Shown piece after piece: positions 7,210 through 14,294 of a stretch of 15,617 nt of DNA. A program made the position numbers and the translations under genes. Position 1 is the stretch's first letter. Every line of letters begins with the position of its first letter. The notes below the pieces were generated by a model, which searched no databases, had not been told where the DNA came from, and saw only the letters and a list, made by a program, of their open reading frames with translations. The stretch is taken from NCBI GenBank assembly GCA_003661365.1, contig QMVZ01000022.1, forward strand, positions 1 to 15,617, in the 5' to 3' direction. The DNA is from Thermoproteota archaeon. Lineage in GTDB: Archaea > Korarchaeota > Korarchaeia > Korarchaeales > Korarchaeaceae.

Positions 7210-7622
7210 ATGTTTGCATGGGATCCCTCAACCTACTCGATTTTGAAACCGGGTTACCATGTTACTATAACGCCAAGTATAACTCCTTCATTTACAGTAA
7301 GGGAAGCAATAGAGGTCTACTCGAGGTTGAAGTTACAGATTATGTCAAGGTATACGATGAATTCTCACTGGAATGTGGAAATTGTCAAGCGAAGTGTATG
7401 GGCTGAGCCATCCGGCTACAGAATATTCTAACTTACTTGGTCCAGATAATGAGGCTAAAGAGGCTATAAGCTTCCTCGAAAGGAGGCTAAGAAGTACGAA
7501 CTCATGGATAAGGCATGTAAGGACAGGCTCAGGATAGCTAGTGTGCTAGAAATTCACTTAGTGTTATTGAAGTGGATACAGTATGTCAGATCATCGACAA
7601 GATGATAAGTTTAACCTCGTAA
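7210..7622 (+). pseudogene. Decayed gene for a small (about 135-residue) Cys-containing protein, at least three frameshifts
   Basis: A purine-rich site (AAGGAG, 7199-7204) precedes ATG 7210; ATG 7218 opens the main frame. The product can be followed across frames. Frame of 7218: LLDFETGLPCYYNAKYNSFI, GLLEVEVTDYVKVYDEFSLE, then CGNCQAKC, stop 7404. Frame of 7394: VYGLSHPATEYSNLLGPDNE then AKEAISFLERRL, stop 7535. Frame of 7489: KKYELMDKACKDRLRIASVL. Frame of 7551: NSLSVIEVDTVCQIIDKMIS and the final TAA 7620-7622. Each switch happens where the previous frame loses protein-like character, so this is one gene broken by small indels. If ATG 7210 was the start, a fourth shift lies near 7230. CGNCQAKC resembles half of a zinc ribbon. 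It ends 16 bases before the dehydrogenase pair and may have been the first gene of that operon. Family unknown. Confidence 0.7.
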
Positions 7623-7638
7623 GGATTATGGGATTAAG

Positions 7639-8664
7639 TTGAAGGTTGCCGTTTACTACTCTTTGGAAGATCTTCGTGTTGAAGAGCGGCCCGTCCCTGC
7701 AATATCTTCAGGAGAAATACTGGTGGAAATGAGAGCTTGTGGAATATGTGGATCTGACCTTATGAGCTGGTATCTGAAAGATAGAGCACCATTAGTCTTG
7801 GGCCATGAGCCTTCAGGAGTTGTCGTTAGGGCAGAAGAGGGATCTAACTTCTCCGTCGGAGACAGAGTTTTCGTTCATCATCATGTATCATGCATGTCAT
7901 GCTATTACTGTACTCATCAGGATTTTACCATGTGCGAACAGTTTAGGGAAACTCATTTGGACCCCGGAGGTTTTGCAGAGTTCTTCAGGGTTCCAGCACC
8001 CAATGTCCAATTTGACACGCTAAAACTTCCAGAGGACATGTCATTTGAGGAAGCCACGCTAATAGAGCCCCTTGGATGTTGTATTAGAGCTTTAAACAAG
8101 TGTGATTTAGAGCTAGGAGATGTCGTTGCTGTAATAGGGGCAGGTCCAGCAGGCATAATGCTAGGCCTTCTTTCCAAGCTGAAAGGAGCCTCAAAGGTAA
8201 TAACCTGCGATCTTGTAGATTATAGGGTTAGAAAAGCTATTGAACTAGTTGGCCCGGCAATTAACCCTCTGAAAGGAGATTTTGTCGAAAAGGTTAAGGA
8301 AGAGAGCAATGGTAGGGGTGCTGACATAGTTTTCCTCACAGTATCAAGCCCTAAAGCATTTCGAACTGCTCTTAATGCCTGTAGGAAAGGAGGAACAATA
8401 TCTCTTTTTGCTCCCACTTCCCCAAAGGAGTTTGTTGAGATAAGCCCTCACGATCTGTTTTTCAAGGAGATTTCAATAATACCCTCCTACTCAACCAGCC
8501 ATATAGAGACAAGAGAAGCCCTCAGCCTGCTCTCATCCAAAAGGATAGATGCCTCTAAGATCATAACCCATAGGTTCAGCCTTGATGACGTAGGAAAAGC
8601 TTTCGAGCTGGCAGCTGAGACAAAGGAATGTCTGAAAGTTCTCATCACTGTAGAGAAACCTTAA
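7639..8664 (+). CDS. Zinc-dependent medium-chain (sorbitol/threonine-type) dehydrogenase, first of a tandem pair
   Basis: 341 residues from TTG 7639; the family's usual MKxxxYY opening follows at once, and the frame closes upstream at 7612. Catalytic zinc site: Cys37 (GICGSD), His56-Glu57 (GHE) and Glu143 (IEPLG). Structural zinc lobe: Cys85, Cys88, Cys91 and Cys99. Rossmann loop GAGPAG (167-172), with an acidic residue after beta-2 (VITCDLVD, Asp191), which in this family favours NAD+ over NADP+. Expected activity is reversible oxidation of a polyol, sugar or hydroxy-amino acid; the substrate cannot be read from sequence. A similar gene follows after 32 bases, so they are likely cotranscribed. 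Both zinc sites are complete, so it should be active. L-threonine, sorbitol and glucose dehydrogenase are the alternatives. Confidence 0.88.
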   Translation: MKVAVYYSLEDLRVEERPVPAISSGEILVEMRACGICGSDLMSWYLKDRAPLVLGHEPSGVVVRAEEGSNFSVGDRVFVHHHVSCMSCYYCTHQDFTMCEQFRETHLDPGGFAEFFRVPAPNVQFDTLKLPEDMSFEEATLIEPLGCCIRALNKCDLELGDVVAVIGAGPAGIMLGLLSKLKGASKVITCDLVDYRVRKAIELVGPAINPLKGDFVEKVKEESNGRGADIVFLTVSSPKAFRTALNACRKGGTISLFAPTSPKEFVEISPHDLFFKEISIIPSYSTSHIETREALSLLSSKRIDASKIITHRFSLDDVGKAFELAAETKECLKVLITVEKP

Positions 8665-8696
8665 TTGATTTGAGATGAAGGATTAGGGGATGTTAG

Positions 8697-9734
8697 ATGG
8701 GTAAGATGAAGGCTGCCTTGCTTTATGGCGTTAAAGACCTGAGGCTTGAGGAGGTTGATATACCTGAAGTAGGACCAGGAGAGATATTGGCTAGGGTTAG
8801 GGCTGCTACGACCTGCGGAACTGATCTGAAGATATACAAGAGGGGTTATGTTGGGGGAATAATAAAGTACCCTCAACCATTCGGCCATGAGTGGGCTGGA
8901 GATGTGGTAAAAGTAGGGGAAGGAGTTCAGGGAATTGAAGAGGGCATAAGGATAAGGGCCGGTAACAGCACACCGTGCTACAAGTGTCCAATGTGCCAGA
9001 AAGGATTGTACAACCTTTGTGAGAACAGGACTTGGCTATGGGGCTCATATGCAGAGTACGTGAAGGTTCCAGCCCCAATAGTCAAGCACAACCTTCATAT
9101 AATACCACCTAACCTTTCCTATGCGGAAGCGGCCATAACAGAGCCGCTTGCATGCGTTTTACACGGAGTTCTTAAGGCAGGGATTAAGCTAGGAGATACC
9201 GTAGTCGTAATAGGAGCTGGTCCTATAGGCATACTTCACACCCAGCTGGCGAAGAGAATGGGAGCCAAAAAGGTGATAATTGGGGATCTAGTGGAGGAAA
9301 GACTGAAGATAGCAGAAAAATTGGGAGCAGATGTTACAATAAATGTCTCTGAAGAGGACATCACATCCAGAGTAAAGGAGGAGACGGGGGGACTTGGAGC
9401 AGATGTTGTCATAGAGGCTGTCGGCTTACCAACAACTTGGCAAAAGGCCTTAGAACTTGTTGCAAAGGGAGGTACTGTCCTTGAGTTCGGTGGATGTCCT
9501 CCTGGAACAAAGATAGAAGTAGATACGGAGCTGTTACACTACAGCGAAGTAACGCTGTTAGGGACCTTCCACGCAACTCCAGAGGAGTTTTCTAAGGCTT
9601 TTGATCTCATTAGTTCCGGTCAAATAAATGTTAAGCCAATAATATCTATGGAAAAACCCTTAGAGGAAATAAAGGAGGTATTTGATTCAATTTTACAGTC
9701 GAAAAAGGTCTTGAAAGTATCAATAACACCCTAG
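8697..9734 (+). CDS. Zinc-dependent medium-chain dehydrogenase, second of the tandem pair
   Basis: 345 residues from ATG 8697 with a purine-rich site (AGGGGA, 8685-8690) six bases upstream; ATG 8706 is an alternative. Zinc residues: Cys40 (TTCGTD), His64-Glu65 (GHEWAGDV) and Glu149 (TEPLACV). Structural zinc: Cys94, Cys97, Cys100 and Cys108. Rossmann loop GAGPIG (173-178) and Asp197 after beta-2 (IIGDLVE) indicate NAD+. It has the same architecture as the gene before it but is clearly diverged, so this is an old duplication or two acquired relatives, not a recent copy. The 'LLHYSEVTLLGTFHATPEEF' segment (279-298) is typical of sorbitol/threonine-dehydrogenase-like members. Perhaps the pair catalyse successive or alternative oxidations in one sugar or polyol route. 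T-rich runs follow the stop codon. Confidence 0.88.
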   Translation: MGKMKAALLYGVKDLRLEEVDIPEVGPGEILARVRAATTCGTDLKIYKRGYVGGIIKYPQPFGHEWAGDVVKVGEGVQGIEEGIRIRAGNSTPCYKCPMCQKGLYNLCENRTWLWGSYAEYVKVPAPIVKHNLHIIPPNLSYAEAAITEPLACVLHGVLKAGIKLGDTVVVIGAGPIGILHTQLAKRMGAKKVIIGDLVEERLKIAEKLGADVTINVSEEDITSRVKEETGGLGADVVIEAVGLPTTWQKALELVAKGGTVLEFGGCPPGTKIEVDTELLHYSEVTLLGTFHATPEEFSKAFDLISSGQINVKPIISMEKPLEEIKEVFDSILQSKKVLKVSITP

Positions 9735-9765
9735 CTGTTGATTATTCACAGACATCAATAACCCG

Positions 9766-9781
9766 TTTTTAAGCTGTTTTT
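9766..9781 (+). terminator. Oligo-T terminator after the dehydrogenase pair
   Basis: Two five-base T-runs (9766-9770 and 9777-9781), separated by AAGCTG, lie 32-47 bases after the second dehydrogenase stop. Archaeal RNA polymerase terminates intrinsically at such T-tracts without needing a stem. They precede the separate guaA promoter region. Confidence 0.4.
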
Positions 9782-9802
9782 CTATCTCTAATGCTAAAAG
9801 AT

Positions 9803-9811
9803 GCATAAAAG
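9803..9811 (+). promoter_or_regulatory. TATA-like box upstream of guaA
   Basis: GCATAAAAG is the best TATA match between the second dehydrogenase and guaA. It would place the start site near 9833 and give a leader of about 37 bases. There is no clear ribosome site before ATG 9870. A T-rich segment at 9841-9850 could instead support a leaderless start. Confidence 0.3.
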
Positions 9812-9869
9812 TATCTCGACGGGAAACAGCCCTTGAATTGTTTTTAGTTAGTCTTTCTTCTATTTCTAG

Positions 9870-11396
9870 ATGGTTGAGGGGATACTTGTATTAGACTATG
9901 GAGGACAATACTGTCATCTAATTGCTAGAAGAATAAGAGAACTTTCTGTTTATTCTGAAATAGCTCCAGGTGATATCTCTAAAGAAGAAGTGCTATCAGC
10001 AGGTTTTTCTGTAAAAGGTCTAATCCTATCTGGAGGGCCTGCTAGTGTCTTTAAAGGAGGACCTACTATAGATAGAAGACTTTTAGATGGATCAATTCCA
10101 GTTCTAGGCATCTGCTATGGACATCAACTTATAGCTCACGTTCTTGGAGGAAAAGTAAGCAAGGGAACAAAGGGAGAATTTGGAACTTGTTTGGTCTTCC
10201 TAAATAGGAGAATGGGTGTTCTGAAGGGACTTAAAGAAAAAGAAAGAGTTTGGATGAGTCACAGAGATCTGGTGGTAGAGATCCCTAAAGGTTTCTCAGT
10301 TGACGCATTTTCTGACTCATGCCCTATAGCCGCTTTTTCGAACGAGAAACTGAAAATTTACGGAATTCAGTGGCATCCTGAGGTAATCCATACTGAAAAT
10401 GGGATGCAAATTCTCAAGAACTTTGTCTTCAATATTTGCAAGTGTTCTCCTGAATGGAAAATGGAAGGATTTGTGGAAAAGGCAATTGATGAGGTTAGAG
10501 AGATAGTGGGGTCTGGTAGAGCCATAGTAGCTCTGAGTGGAGGCGTTGATTCAAGCACGGCGGCCATGATAGCTTACAAAGCCTTAAAGGACAGAGTAAT
10601 CGCTGTATTTGTGGATCACGGGCTAATGAGGGCAGGCGAAGCAGAAGAGGTAAGGAAATTCTTTGAAGGAAAGGGATTGAAGGTTATTTACGTTGACGCT
10701 AGCTCAAGATTCTTCAATATGCTAAAAGGAGTTAAAGATCCAGAAGAAAAAAGAAGACTAATTGGAAATGAGTTTGTAAGAGTATTTGAAGAGGTTGCTA
10801 AGGATATAGAGGCTCAGTTCCTTATTCAGGGAACTATTTACCCGGACAGGGTTGAATCTGGGAGAGGGCTTACCGCCAGAATAAAAACCCATCATAATGT
10901 TGCAGGATTACCAGAAAAAATGAACCTTGAGGTTATTGAACCACTCAGGGATCTTTACAAGGATGAAGTTCGAATTGTTGCAAGAGAGCTTGGCCTGCCA
11001 AAGGAAATAATCGAAAGACAACCATTTCCAGGTCCAGGACTGGCAGTGCGAGTTTTGGGAGAGGTCACCCCTGAAAGGGTTGAGCTACTTAGGAAGACAG
11101 ATAAGATAGTTAGGGAGGAGATAGAGAAGGAAGGGTTGTCTTCTAGGATCTGGCAATTTTTCGCAGTGCTATTAAATGACAGAAGTACAGGGGTTAAGGG
11201 CGACAGCAGGGAATATGGACACATTGTGGCAATAAGAGCTGTTGAAAGCGTTGATGCGATGACAGCAAAATTCTCAAGGCTTCCATATGATCTCCTTGAG
11301 AGGATATCAACTAGGATCACAAACGAGGTGGCTGGGGTTACTAGGGTCGTCTACGACGTCACCCATAAGCCTCCTTCAACCATTGAATGGGAATGA
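9870..11396 (+). CDS. guaA: GMP synthase (glutamine-hydrolysing), single-chain
   Basis: 508 residues from ATG 9870. It converts XMP, glutamine and ATP to GMP. The N-terminal class I glutamine amidotransferase (1-190) has the triad Cys82 (GICYGHQ), His169 and Glu171 (QWHPEV). The ATP-pyrophosphatase domain starts near 200 with the PP-loop SGGVDSS (223-229) and continues through VDHGLMR, QGTIYPD and IKTHHNVAGLP. The C-terminal dimerisation/XMP-binding domain has QPFPGPGLAVRVLG and ends in the conserved lysine-containing THKPPSTIEWE. Length and order match full-length bacterial-style GuaA; many Euryarchaeota split the two activities into separate genes. The last 46 bases overlap, antisense, the end of guaB, so the essential C-terminal motif of GuaA and the GuaB tail share the same DNA. 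Confidence 0.97.
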   Translation: MVEGILVLDYGGQYCHLIARRIRELSVYSEIAPGDISKEEVLSAGFSVKGLILSGGPASVFKGGPTIDRRLLDGSIPVLGICYGHQLIAHVLGGKVSKGTKGEFGTCLVFLNRRMGVLKGLKEKERVWMSHRDLVVEIPKGFSVDAFSDSCPIAAFSNEKLKIYGIQWHPEVIHTENGMQILKNFVFNICKCSPEWKMEGFVEKAIDEVREIVGSGRAIVALSGGVDSSTAAMIAYKALKDRVIAVFVDHGLMRAGEAEEVRKFFEGKGLKVIYVDASSRFFNMLKGVKDPEEKRRLIGNEFVRVFEEVAKDIEAQFLIQGTIYPDRVESGRGLTARIKTHHNVAGLPEKMNLEVIEPLRDLYKDEVRIVARELGLPKEIIERQPFPGPGLAVRVLGEVTPERVELLRKTDKIVREEIEKEGLSSRIWQFFAVLLNDRSTGVKGDSREYGHIVAIRAVESVDAMTAKFSRLPYDLLERISTRITNEVAGVTRVVYDVTHKPPSTIEWE

Positions 11397-12511
11397 CCGT
11401 GAGCTGAGATCTCTCTCATTCCCAAAGGAGTTACTCTTCCTAGTTTAGCCTTTATCCACATATCCTCTATCGTTGAAGCCCCCGCATATCCGAAAGCTGC
11501 TTTCAGGCCACCTACGAACTCCTTTATGATGGATACTACTTTACCTTTGTAGGGGACCAACATCTCAATTCCTTCTGTCACTTCCTTTGAAGGTCTTGAA
11601 TATCTGTCAAGCGCATACCTCTTCACTCTAGCTGAAAGGCTCCCCATGCCTCTATACAGCTTGAACATCCTGTCGTTTATCATAATGGGTTCACTTGGAG
11701 ATTCTTCAGATCCAGCCAACACAAAACCAAGCATCACGCTAGAAGCCCCCACCGCAAAGGCTTTAGCTGCATCTCCTGGACCTCTTATGCCCCCATCAGC
11801 GATGACTGGGAGTTTGGCTCCATAATCCATTAAGGCCTGTGAGACTTGAGCGGTTGCCCATAATGTTGGAGAGGCTGCTCCTGTAACTTCGCCAGTTATG
11901 CAGATGCTACCAGAGGACATGCCTGCCCTTATGGCGGCTGCCTCAATTCTGGTGATTATCTCCTCGACTGCCTCATAACTTCCCACGTTTCCTACAACGA
12001 CATCTATTCCTACCTCTGATACCATCTTTTTAGTTGCTACGATCACCGCTTCGTTGTGAAAGTGAGCTACGTCCACTACAAGGGCGTCAGCCCACCTGCT
12101 TAATTTCTTTGCTCTATCTAGATCAAAGGGGCTAACCGCTGCGGCTACAAGCAGATTTCCTTCTTCGTCTGTTGCCGGCTCAAGGGATTCGTCTTTATCA
12201 ATAAGTGCAAAAGGGTCTGATGCCTTAACTTCTCTAACCTCCTTAATTTGTTCATCTCTAGGCATATTTCGGTGAATTACCCCTATACCTCCGCATCGGG
12301 CGATAGCTATTGCCATTCTAGAGGATGTCACCGTGTCCATTGGAGCTGAAACAAGTGGAACTTTTAGTTTTATTGACTTAGTGAAGCTAGCGCTAAGTTT
12401 AACCTCTGAAGGTTCTACAACAGCCTTTCCCGGGAGTAAAATAACGTCTCTGAAAGTTAACACAAGAGGAGCCTCAAGAAGCTTCAGAAAGAAGGGCTTA
12501 AAAGTCCCCAT
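11351..12511 (-). CDS. guaB: IMP dehydrogenase lacking CBS domains
   Basis: 386 residues from ATG (12509-12511). It oxidises IMP to XMP with NAD+, the step before GuaA. Barrel motifs: TFRDVILLPG (19-28), PLVSAPMDTVT (52-62), VVDVAHFHN (145-153), VGNVGS (173-178), catalytic loop SSGSICITGEVTG (199-211) with Cys204, DGGIRGPGD (239-247) and YRGMGS (286-291). The mobile-flap signature LDRYS (301-305; Arg303-Tyr304) with TEGIEMLVPYKG (312-323) separates it from GMP reductase. Where most IMPDHs carry two CBS domains there is only a short linker (about 100-122), so regulation through a Bateman module should be missing. The residue after the catalytic Cys is Ile rather than the usual Thr. The tail (369-386) is encoded antisense to the end of guaA. 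Confidence 0.93.
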   Translation of the reverse strand: MGTFKPFFLKLLEAPLVLTFRDVILLPGKAVVEPSEVKLSASFTKSIKLKVPLVSAPMDTVTSSRMAIAIARCGGIGVIHRNMPRDEQIKEVREVKASDPFALIDKDESLEPATDEEGNLLVAAAVSPFDLDRAKKLSRWADALVVDVAHFHNEAVIVATKKMVSEVGIDVVVGNVGSYEAVEEIITRIEAAAIRAGMSSGSICITGEVTGAASPTLWATAQVSQALMDYGAKLPVIADGGIRGPGDAAKAFAVGASSVMLGFVLAGSEESPSEPIMINDRMFKLYRGMGSLSARVKRYALDRYSRPSKEVTEGIEMLVPYKGKVVSIIKEFVGGLKAAFGYAGASTIEDMWIKAKLGRVTPLGMREISAHGHSHSMVEGGLWVTS

Positions 12512-12533
12512 TAAAATTCTGGCTTAAAAAGGG

Positions 12534-12542
12534 GATTTAAGT
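12534..12542 (-). promoter_or_regulatory. TATA-like box for guaB
   Basis: On the minus strand CTTAAATCC lies with its centre about 28 bases before the guaB ATG, the spacing expected for a leaderless archaeal transcript. No ribosome-binding site is visible next to the ATG, in keeping with that. It implies guaB has its own promoter and is not simply read through from the upstream Fe-S gene. Confidence 0.35.
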
Positions 12543-12606
12543 TTTTCGGGCTATGTATCAGCTGCAAAATCAGAAATTCTTTCATACAGTTTGAACAACA
12601 TCTTTT

Positions 12607-13188
12607 TCAGTTGTCTTTTAACCATCCTAATGCATTCAAAATCCTCTTTCCAAGAAACTCCTCAAGTTTCCCCACTAGCTCCTCCGAATGTCTCAAAGGA
12701 AGGCAGTCTCTGAGCTTTCTTTCACCTGACAAAACTTTGGCTGCGAAGGCGATACAGGTCGATTCGTCACATTTTCTACAATTTGTCTTAGGTAGGTATT
12801 TGTACAGTTCTAAAGGGGTAAGCTTGCTCCAAACCTCGATATCTTTAACAGAAGGGGGTCCACCAATTTTCAAATCCTCTTTTGCCTCTTTAATAAGCTC
12901 TTTGAGGGTTTTAAGAACCCCCTTGGCATCCTCCATGTCGTCGGCGCAGAGAGTTATCTTGCCTGAGGCATACATGCCCACAAGCCTATCTAACATCTTA
13001 ATCGTTAGACAACTCCACTCCTTGGAATATGTGGCTTTAGCCGGAGGGAACTTCAATGCCAAGACTTCCACAAGATCTTTCAATCCTTCCGGATTAAATG
13101 CCTCTACAGTTATACTATTTGGTTTTTTCAAGCACCTTCCACTTGAAATCTCTACAATAAAGCCTTCTAATGAGAATTTAGATGGCAT
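12607..13188 (-). CDS. Fe-S protein with C-terminal corrinoid/CODH-type 4Fe-4S domain and possible TBP-like N-terminus
   Basis: 193 residues from ATG (13186-13188). Residues 123-165 (LTPLELYKYLPKTNC, RKCDESTCIAFAAKVLSGER, DCLPL) match the Fe-S domain of the corrinoid Fe-S protein large subunit and related proteins. The ligands are Cys137, Cys140, Cys145 and Cys162 (CX2CX4CX16C), expected to bind one 4Fe-4S cluster. The N-terminal about 105 residues contain VGMYASGKITLCADDMEDAK (70-89), whose strand-turn-strand-helix pattern resembles one half-repeat of TATA-binding protein; this is my inference from pattern only. No membrane or signal segment. It is read in the same direction as guaB, 95 bases upstream. 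No CODH or methyltransferase partner is present here, so its redox or regulatory role is unknown. Confidence 0.75.
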   Translation of the reverse strand: MPSKFSLEGFIVEISSGRCLKKPNSITVEAFNPEGLKDLVEVLALKFPPAKATYSKEWSCLTIKMLDRLVGMYASGKITLCADDMEDAKGVLKTLKELIKEAKEDLKIGGPPSVKDIEVWSKLTPLELYKYLPKTNCRKCDESTCIAFAAKVLSGERKLRDCLPLRHSEELVGKLEEFLGKRILNALGWLKDN

Positions 13189-13318
13189 TCAATGAAACTT
13201 AAGCTAAGAAGTTCTAATAAGGTTTTGGTTAACAATAGAAACTAAGAGTACTGTAAAATTCAAGATGCCACTAGTTGGTTATACAGAAGCCCCAATAAGA
13301 GGGTATCTAGCGTCAGAT

Positions 13319-14218
13319 CTATGGGATTGGCGGGGCTTGTCCCATTAGCTGAAAGACTCCCCTTATAGCTAGCCTAAGGCCGATATAGAGGTAAACTAGT
13401 GCTAGAAGTACCTTAAACTTCTTTGGAGAAGTCATATGAGCTAACCTTGGTCCCAATTGAGCAGATACCACGCTTGTTAAACCCAAACCTAGGAAAGCAA
13501 TCAAATTGAACCACCCAAAGGTCATAGGAGGATATAGTTCCGGATGTTTGAGCTGATCTATCCTTCCCAATATTCCAAATGAGACAGCACCTACGGAAGA
13601 TCCAACTACCATGGAACCTAGAGATATTCCAACGGCATAATGAATTGGAATCTTTAAAATAGCGTTTAATACTGGCATATAGACTATTCCGCCCCCGATT
13701 CCAATGAAATGAGCAATAAATCCTCCTATAAACCCAAAAATGGCATATTTTGCCTTTTCAGGTCTTTTTAGCTCTTCAATTGCCAGTGGTTTTGCTGTCA
13801 AGAACCTGTAAGCCCCTATTAAGCAGGCTATTCCAAATAGAGTTTTTAGAAGAATTCCAGCAGATTCTCTAAAGGATGAAAAAAGCACATAAGCAAAGAG
13901 AGATCCAGATGCCGACCCTATTCCCACAAAAGACGCGAAGTTGACGTAATGTTCCCTTGGGAAATGGAGTTTCCTTTTCTTAAGCTCAATTCTATGTCTT
14001 AAAACACCACTTAGGGCTGTAGGAACCACAACTGCCATGTTTGTGCCGAAAGCAAGCATGGGGGCTAATCCTGTTGGAACAGAAAAGAACTTTTCAAAAG
14101 AGTGGATCATTACAGGCACCATTATAAAACAAGCACCTACTCCAAAAAAGGAGCTAATTAGTCCAACCAACGAACCAGCAAGCAGTAGAAATGCTATCCG
14201 TGCTACCAATACTATCAC
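13319..14218 (-). CDS. TauE/SafE-family (DUF81) membrane permease, probable sulfur-compound or anion exporter
   Basis: 299 residues from GTG (14216-14218), opening straight into the first helix. The family's two-half architecture is clear: 'AGSLVGLISSFFGVGACFIMVPVM' near residues 15-38 and the matching repeat 'GFIGGFIAHFIGIGGGIVYMPVL' near 161-184, each with the Gly-rich G-x-G-x-G-type turn. Around eight hydrophobic segments span the chain. Family members carry sulfite, sulfoacetate, taurine-related or other small organic anions; substrate is not readable. In the first repeat Cys replaces the usual third Gly (GVGAC). It diverges from the Lrp-type regulator gene with 75 bases between starts and palindromes at both starts, which suggests control by that regulator. 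The start is placed by the upstream palindrome and TATA spacing; a later start would cut into helix one. Confidence 0.85.
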   Translation of the reverse strand: MIVLVARIAFLLLAGSLVGLISSFFGVGACFIMVPVMIHSFEKFFSVPTGLAPMLAFGTNMAVVVPTALSGVLRHRIELKKRKLHFPREHYVNFASFVGIGSASGSLFAYVLFSSFRESAGILLKTLFGIACLIGAYRFLTAKPLAIEELKRPEKAKYAIFGFIGGFIAHFIGIGGGIVYMPVLNAILKIPIHYAVGISLGSMVVGSSVGAVSFGILGRIDQLKHPELYPPMTFGWFNLIAFLGLGLTSVVSAQLGPRLAHMTSPKKFKVLLALVYLYIGLRLAIRGVFQLMGQAPPIP

Positions 14219-14219
14219 C

Positions 14220-14233
14220 TAGTGCAAGCACTA
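14220..14233. promoter_or_regulatory. Perfect inverted repeat beside the permease start (putative operator)
   Basis: TAGTGCAAGCACTA is a perfect 6-base inverted repeat around AA, one base upstream of the permease GTG and close to where its transcript should begin. A protein bound here would block the permease promoter, so this is a candidate site for the divergent Lrp-type regulator. Confidence 0.5.
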
Positions 14234-14245
14234 AATTGCTACATA

Positions 14246-14255
14246 CTTTTAAAAG
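14246..14255 (-). promoter_or_regulatory. TATA-like box of the permease gene
   Basis: CTTTTAAAAG is self-complementary and lies about 32 bases before the permease GTG on the minus strand. It predicts transcription from within or next to the inverted repeat at 14220-14233, with a very short leader. Confidence 0.4.
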
Positions 14256-14260
14256 GTAAT

Positions 14261-14271
14261 CTATTTTAAAG
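14261..14271 (+). promoter_or_regulatory. TATA-like box of the Lrp/AsnC-type gene
   Basis: CTATTTTAAAG is centred about 27 bases before ATG 14294, the spacing expected for a leaderless archaeal message; no ribosome site is seen. It stands back to back with the permease box, so both promoters share one short control region. Confidence 0.45.
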
Positions 14272-14276
14272 AATTG

Positions 14277-14294
14277 GTTACGTTTAGTAACTAA
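14277..14294. promoter_or_regulatory. Overlapping inverted repeats at the regulator start (putative autoregulatory operator)
   Basis: GTTACGTTTAGTAAC (14277-14291) has perfect 5-base arms around 5 bases, a 15-base size common for Lrp-type sites. Overlapping it, TTAGTAACTAA (14284-14294) is a perfect 11-base palindrome reaching the ATG. Binding here would cover the expected transcription start, so negative autoregulation is the natural reading. Confidence 0.45.

Noticed and set aside
7392..7406. TGA at 7404-7406 after CGNCQAKCMG as a recoded selenocysteine codon
   Set aside because: Downstream similarity continues in a different frame, and further frame changes follow, so decay explains it better than recoding.
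7210..7431. 73-codon frame starting at ATG 7210 as a separate small gene
   Set aside because: Beyond the first few codons it loses protein-like character; the overlapping frame from 7218 carries the convincing sequence, so it is absorbed into the pseudogene call.
10955..11320. 121-codon minus-strand frame inside guaA
   Set aside because: Antisense to the highly conserved GMP synthase domain, Ser/Thr/Leu-rich, no motif.
12611..13195. 194-codon plus-strand frame opposite the Fe-S protein gene
   Set aside because: Antisense shadow: Ser/Leu/Pro-rich with no motif, while the minus frame has a clear 4Fe-4S domain.
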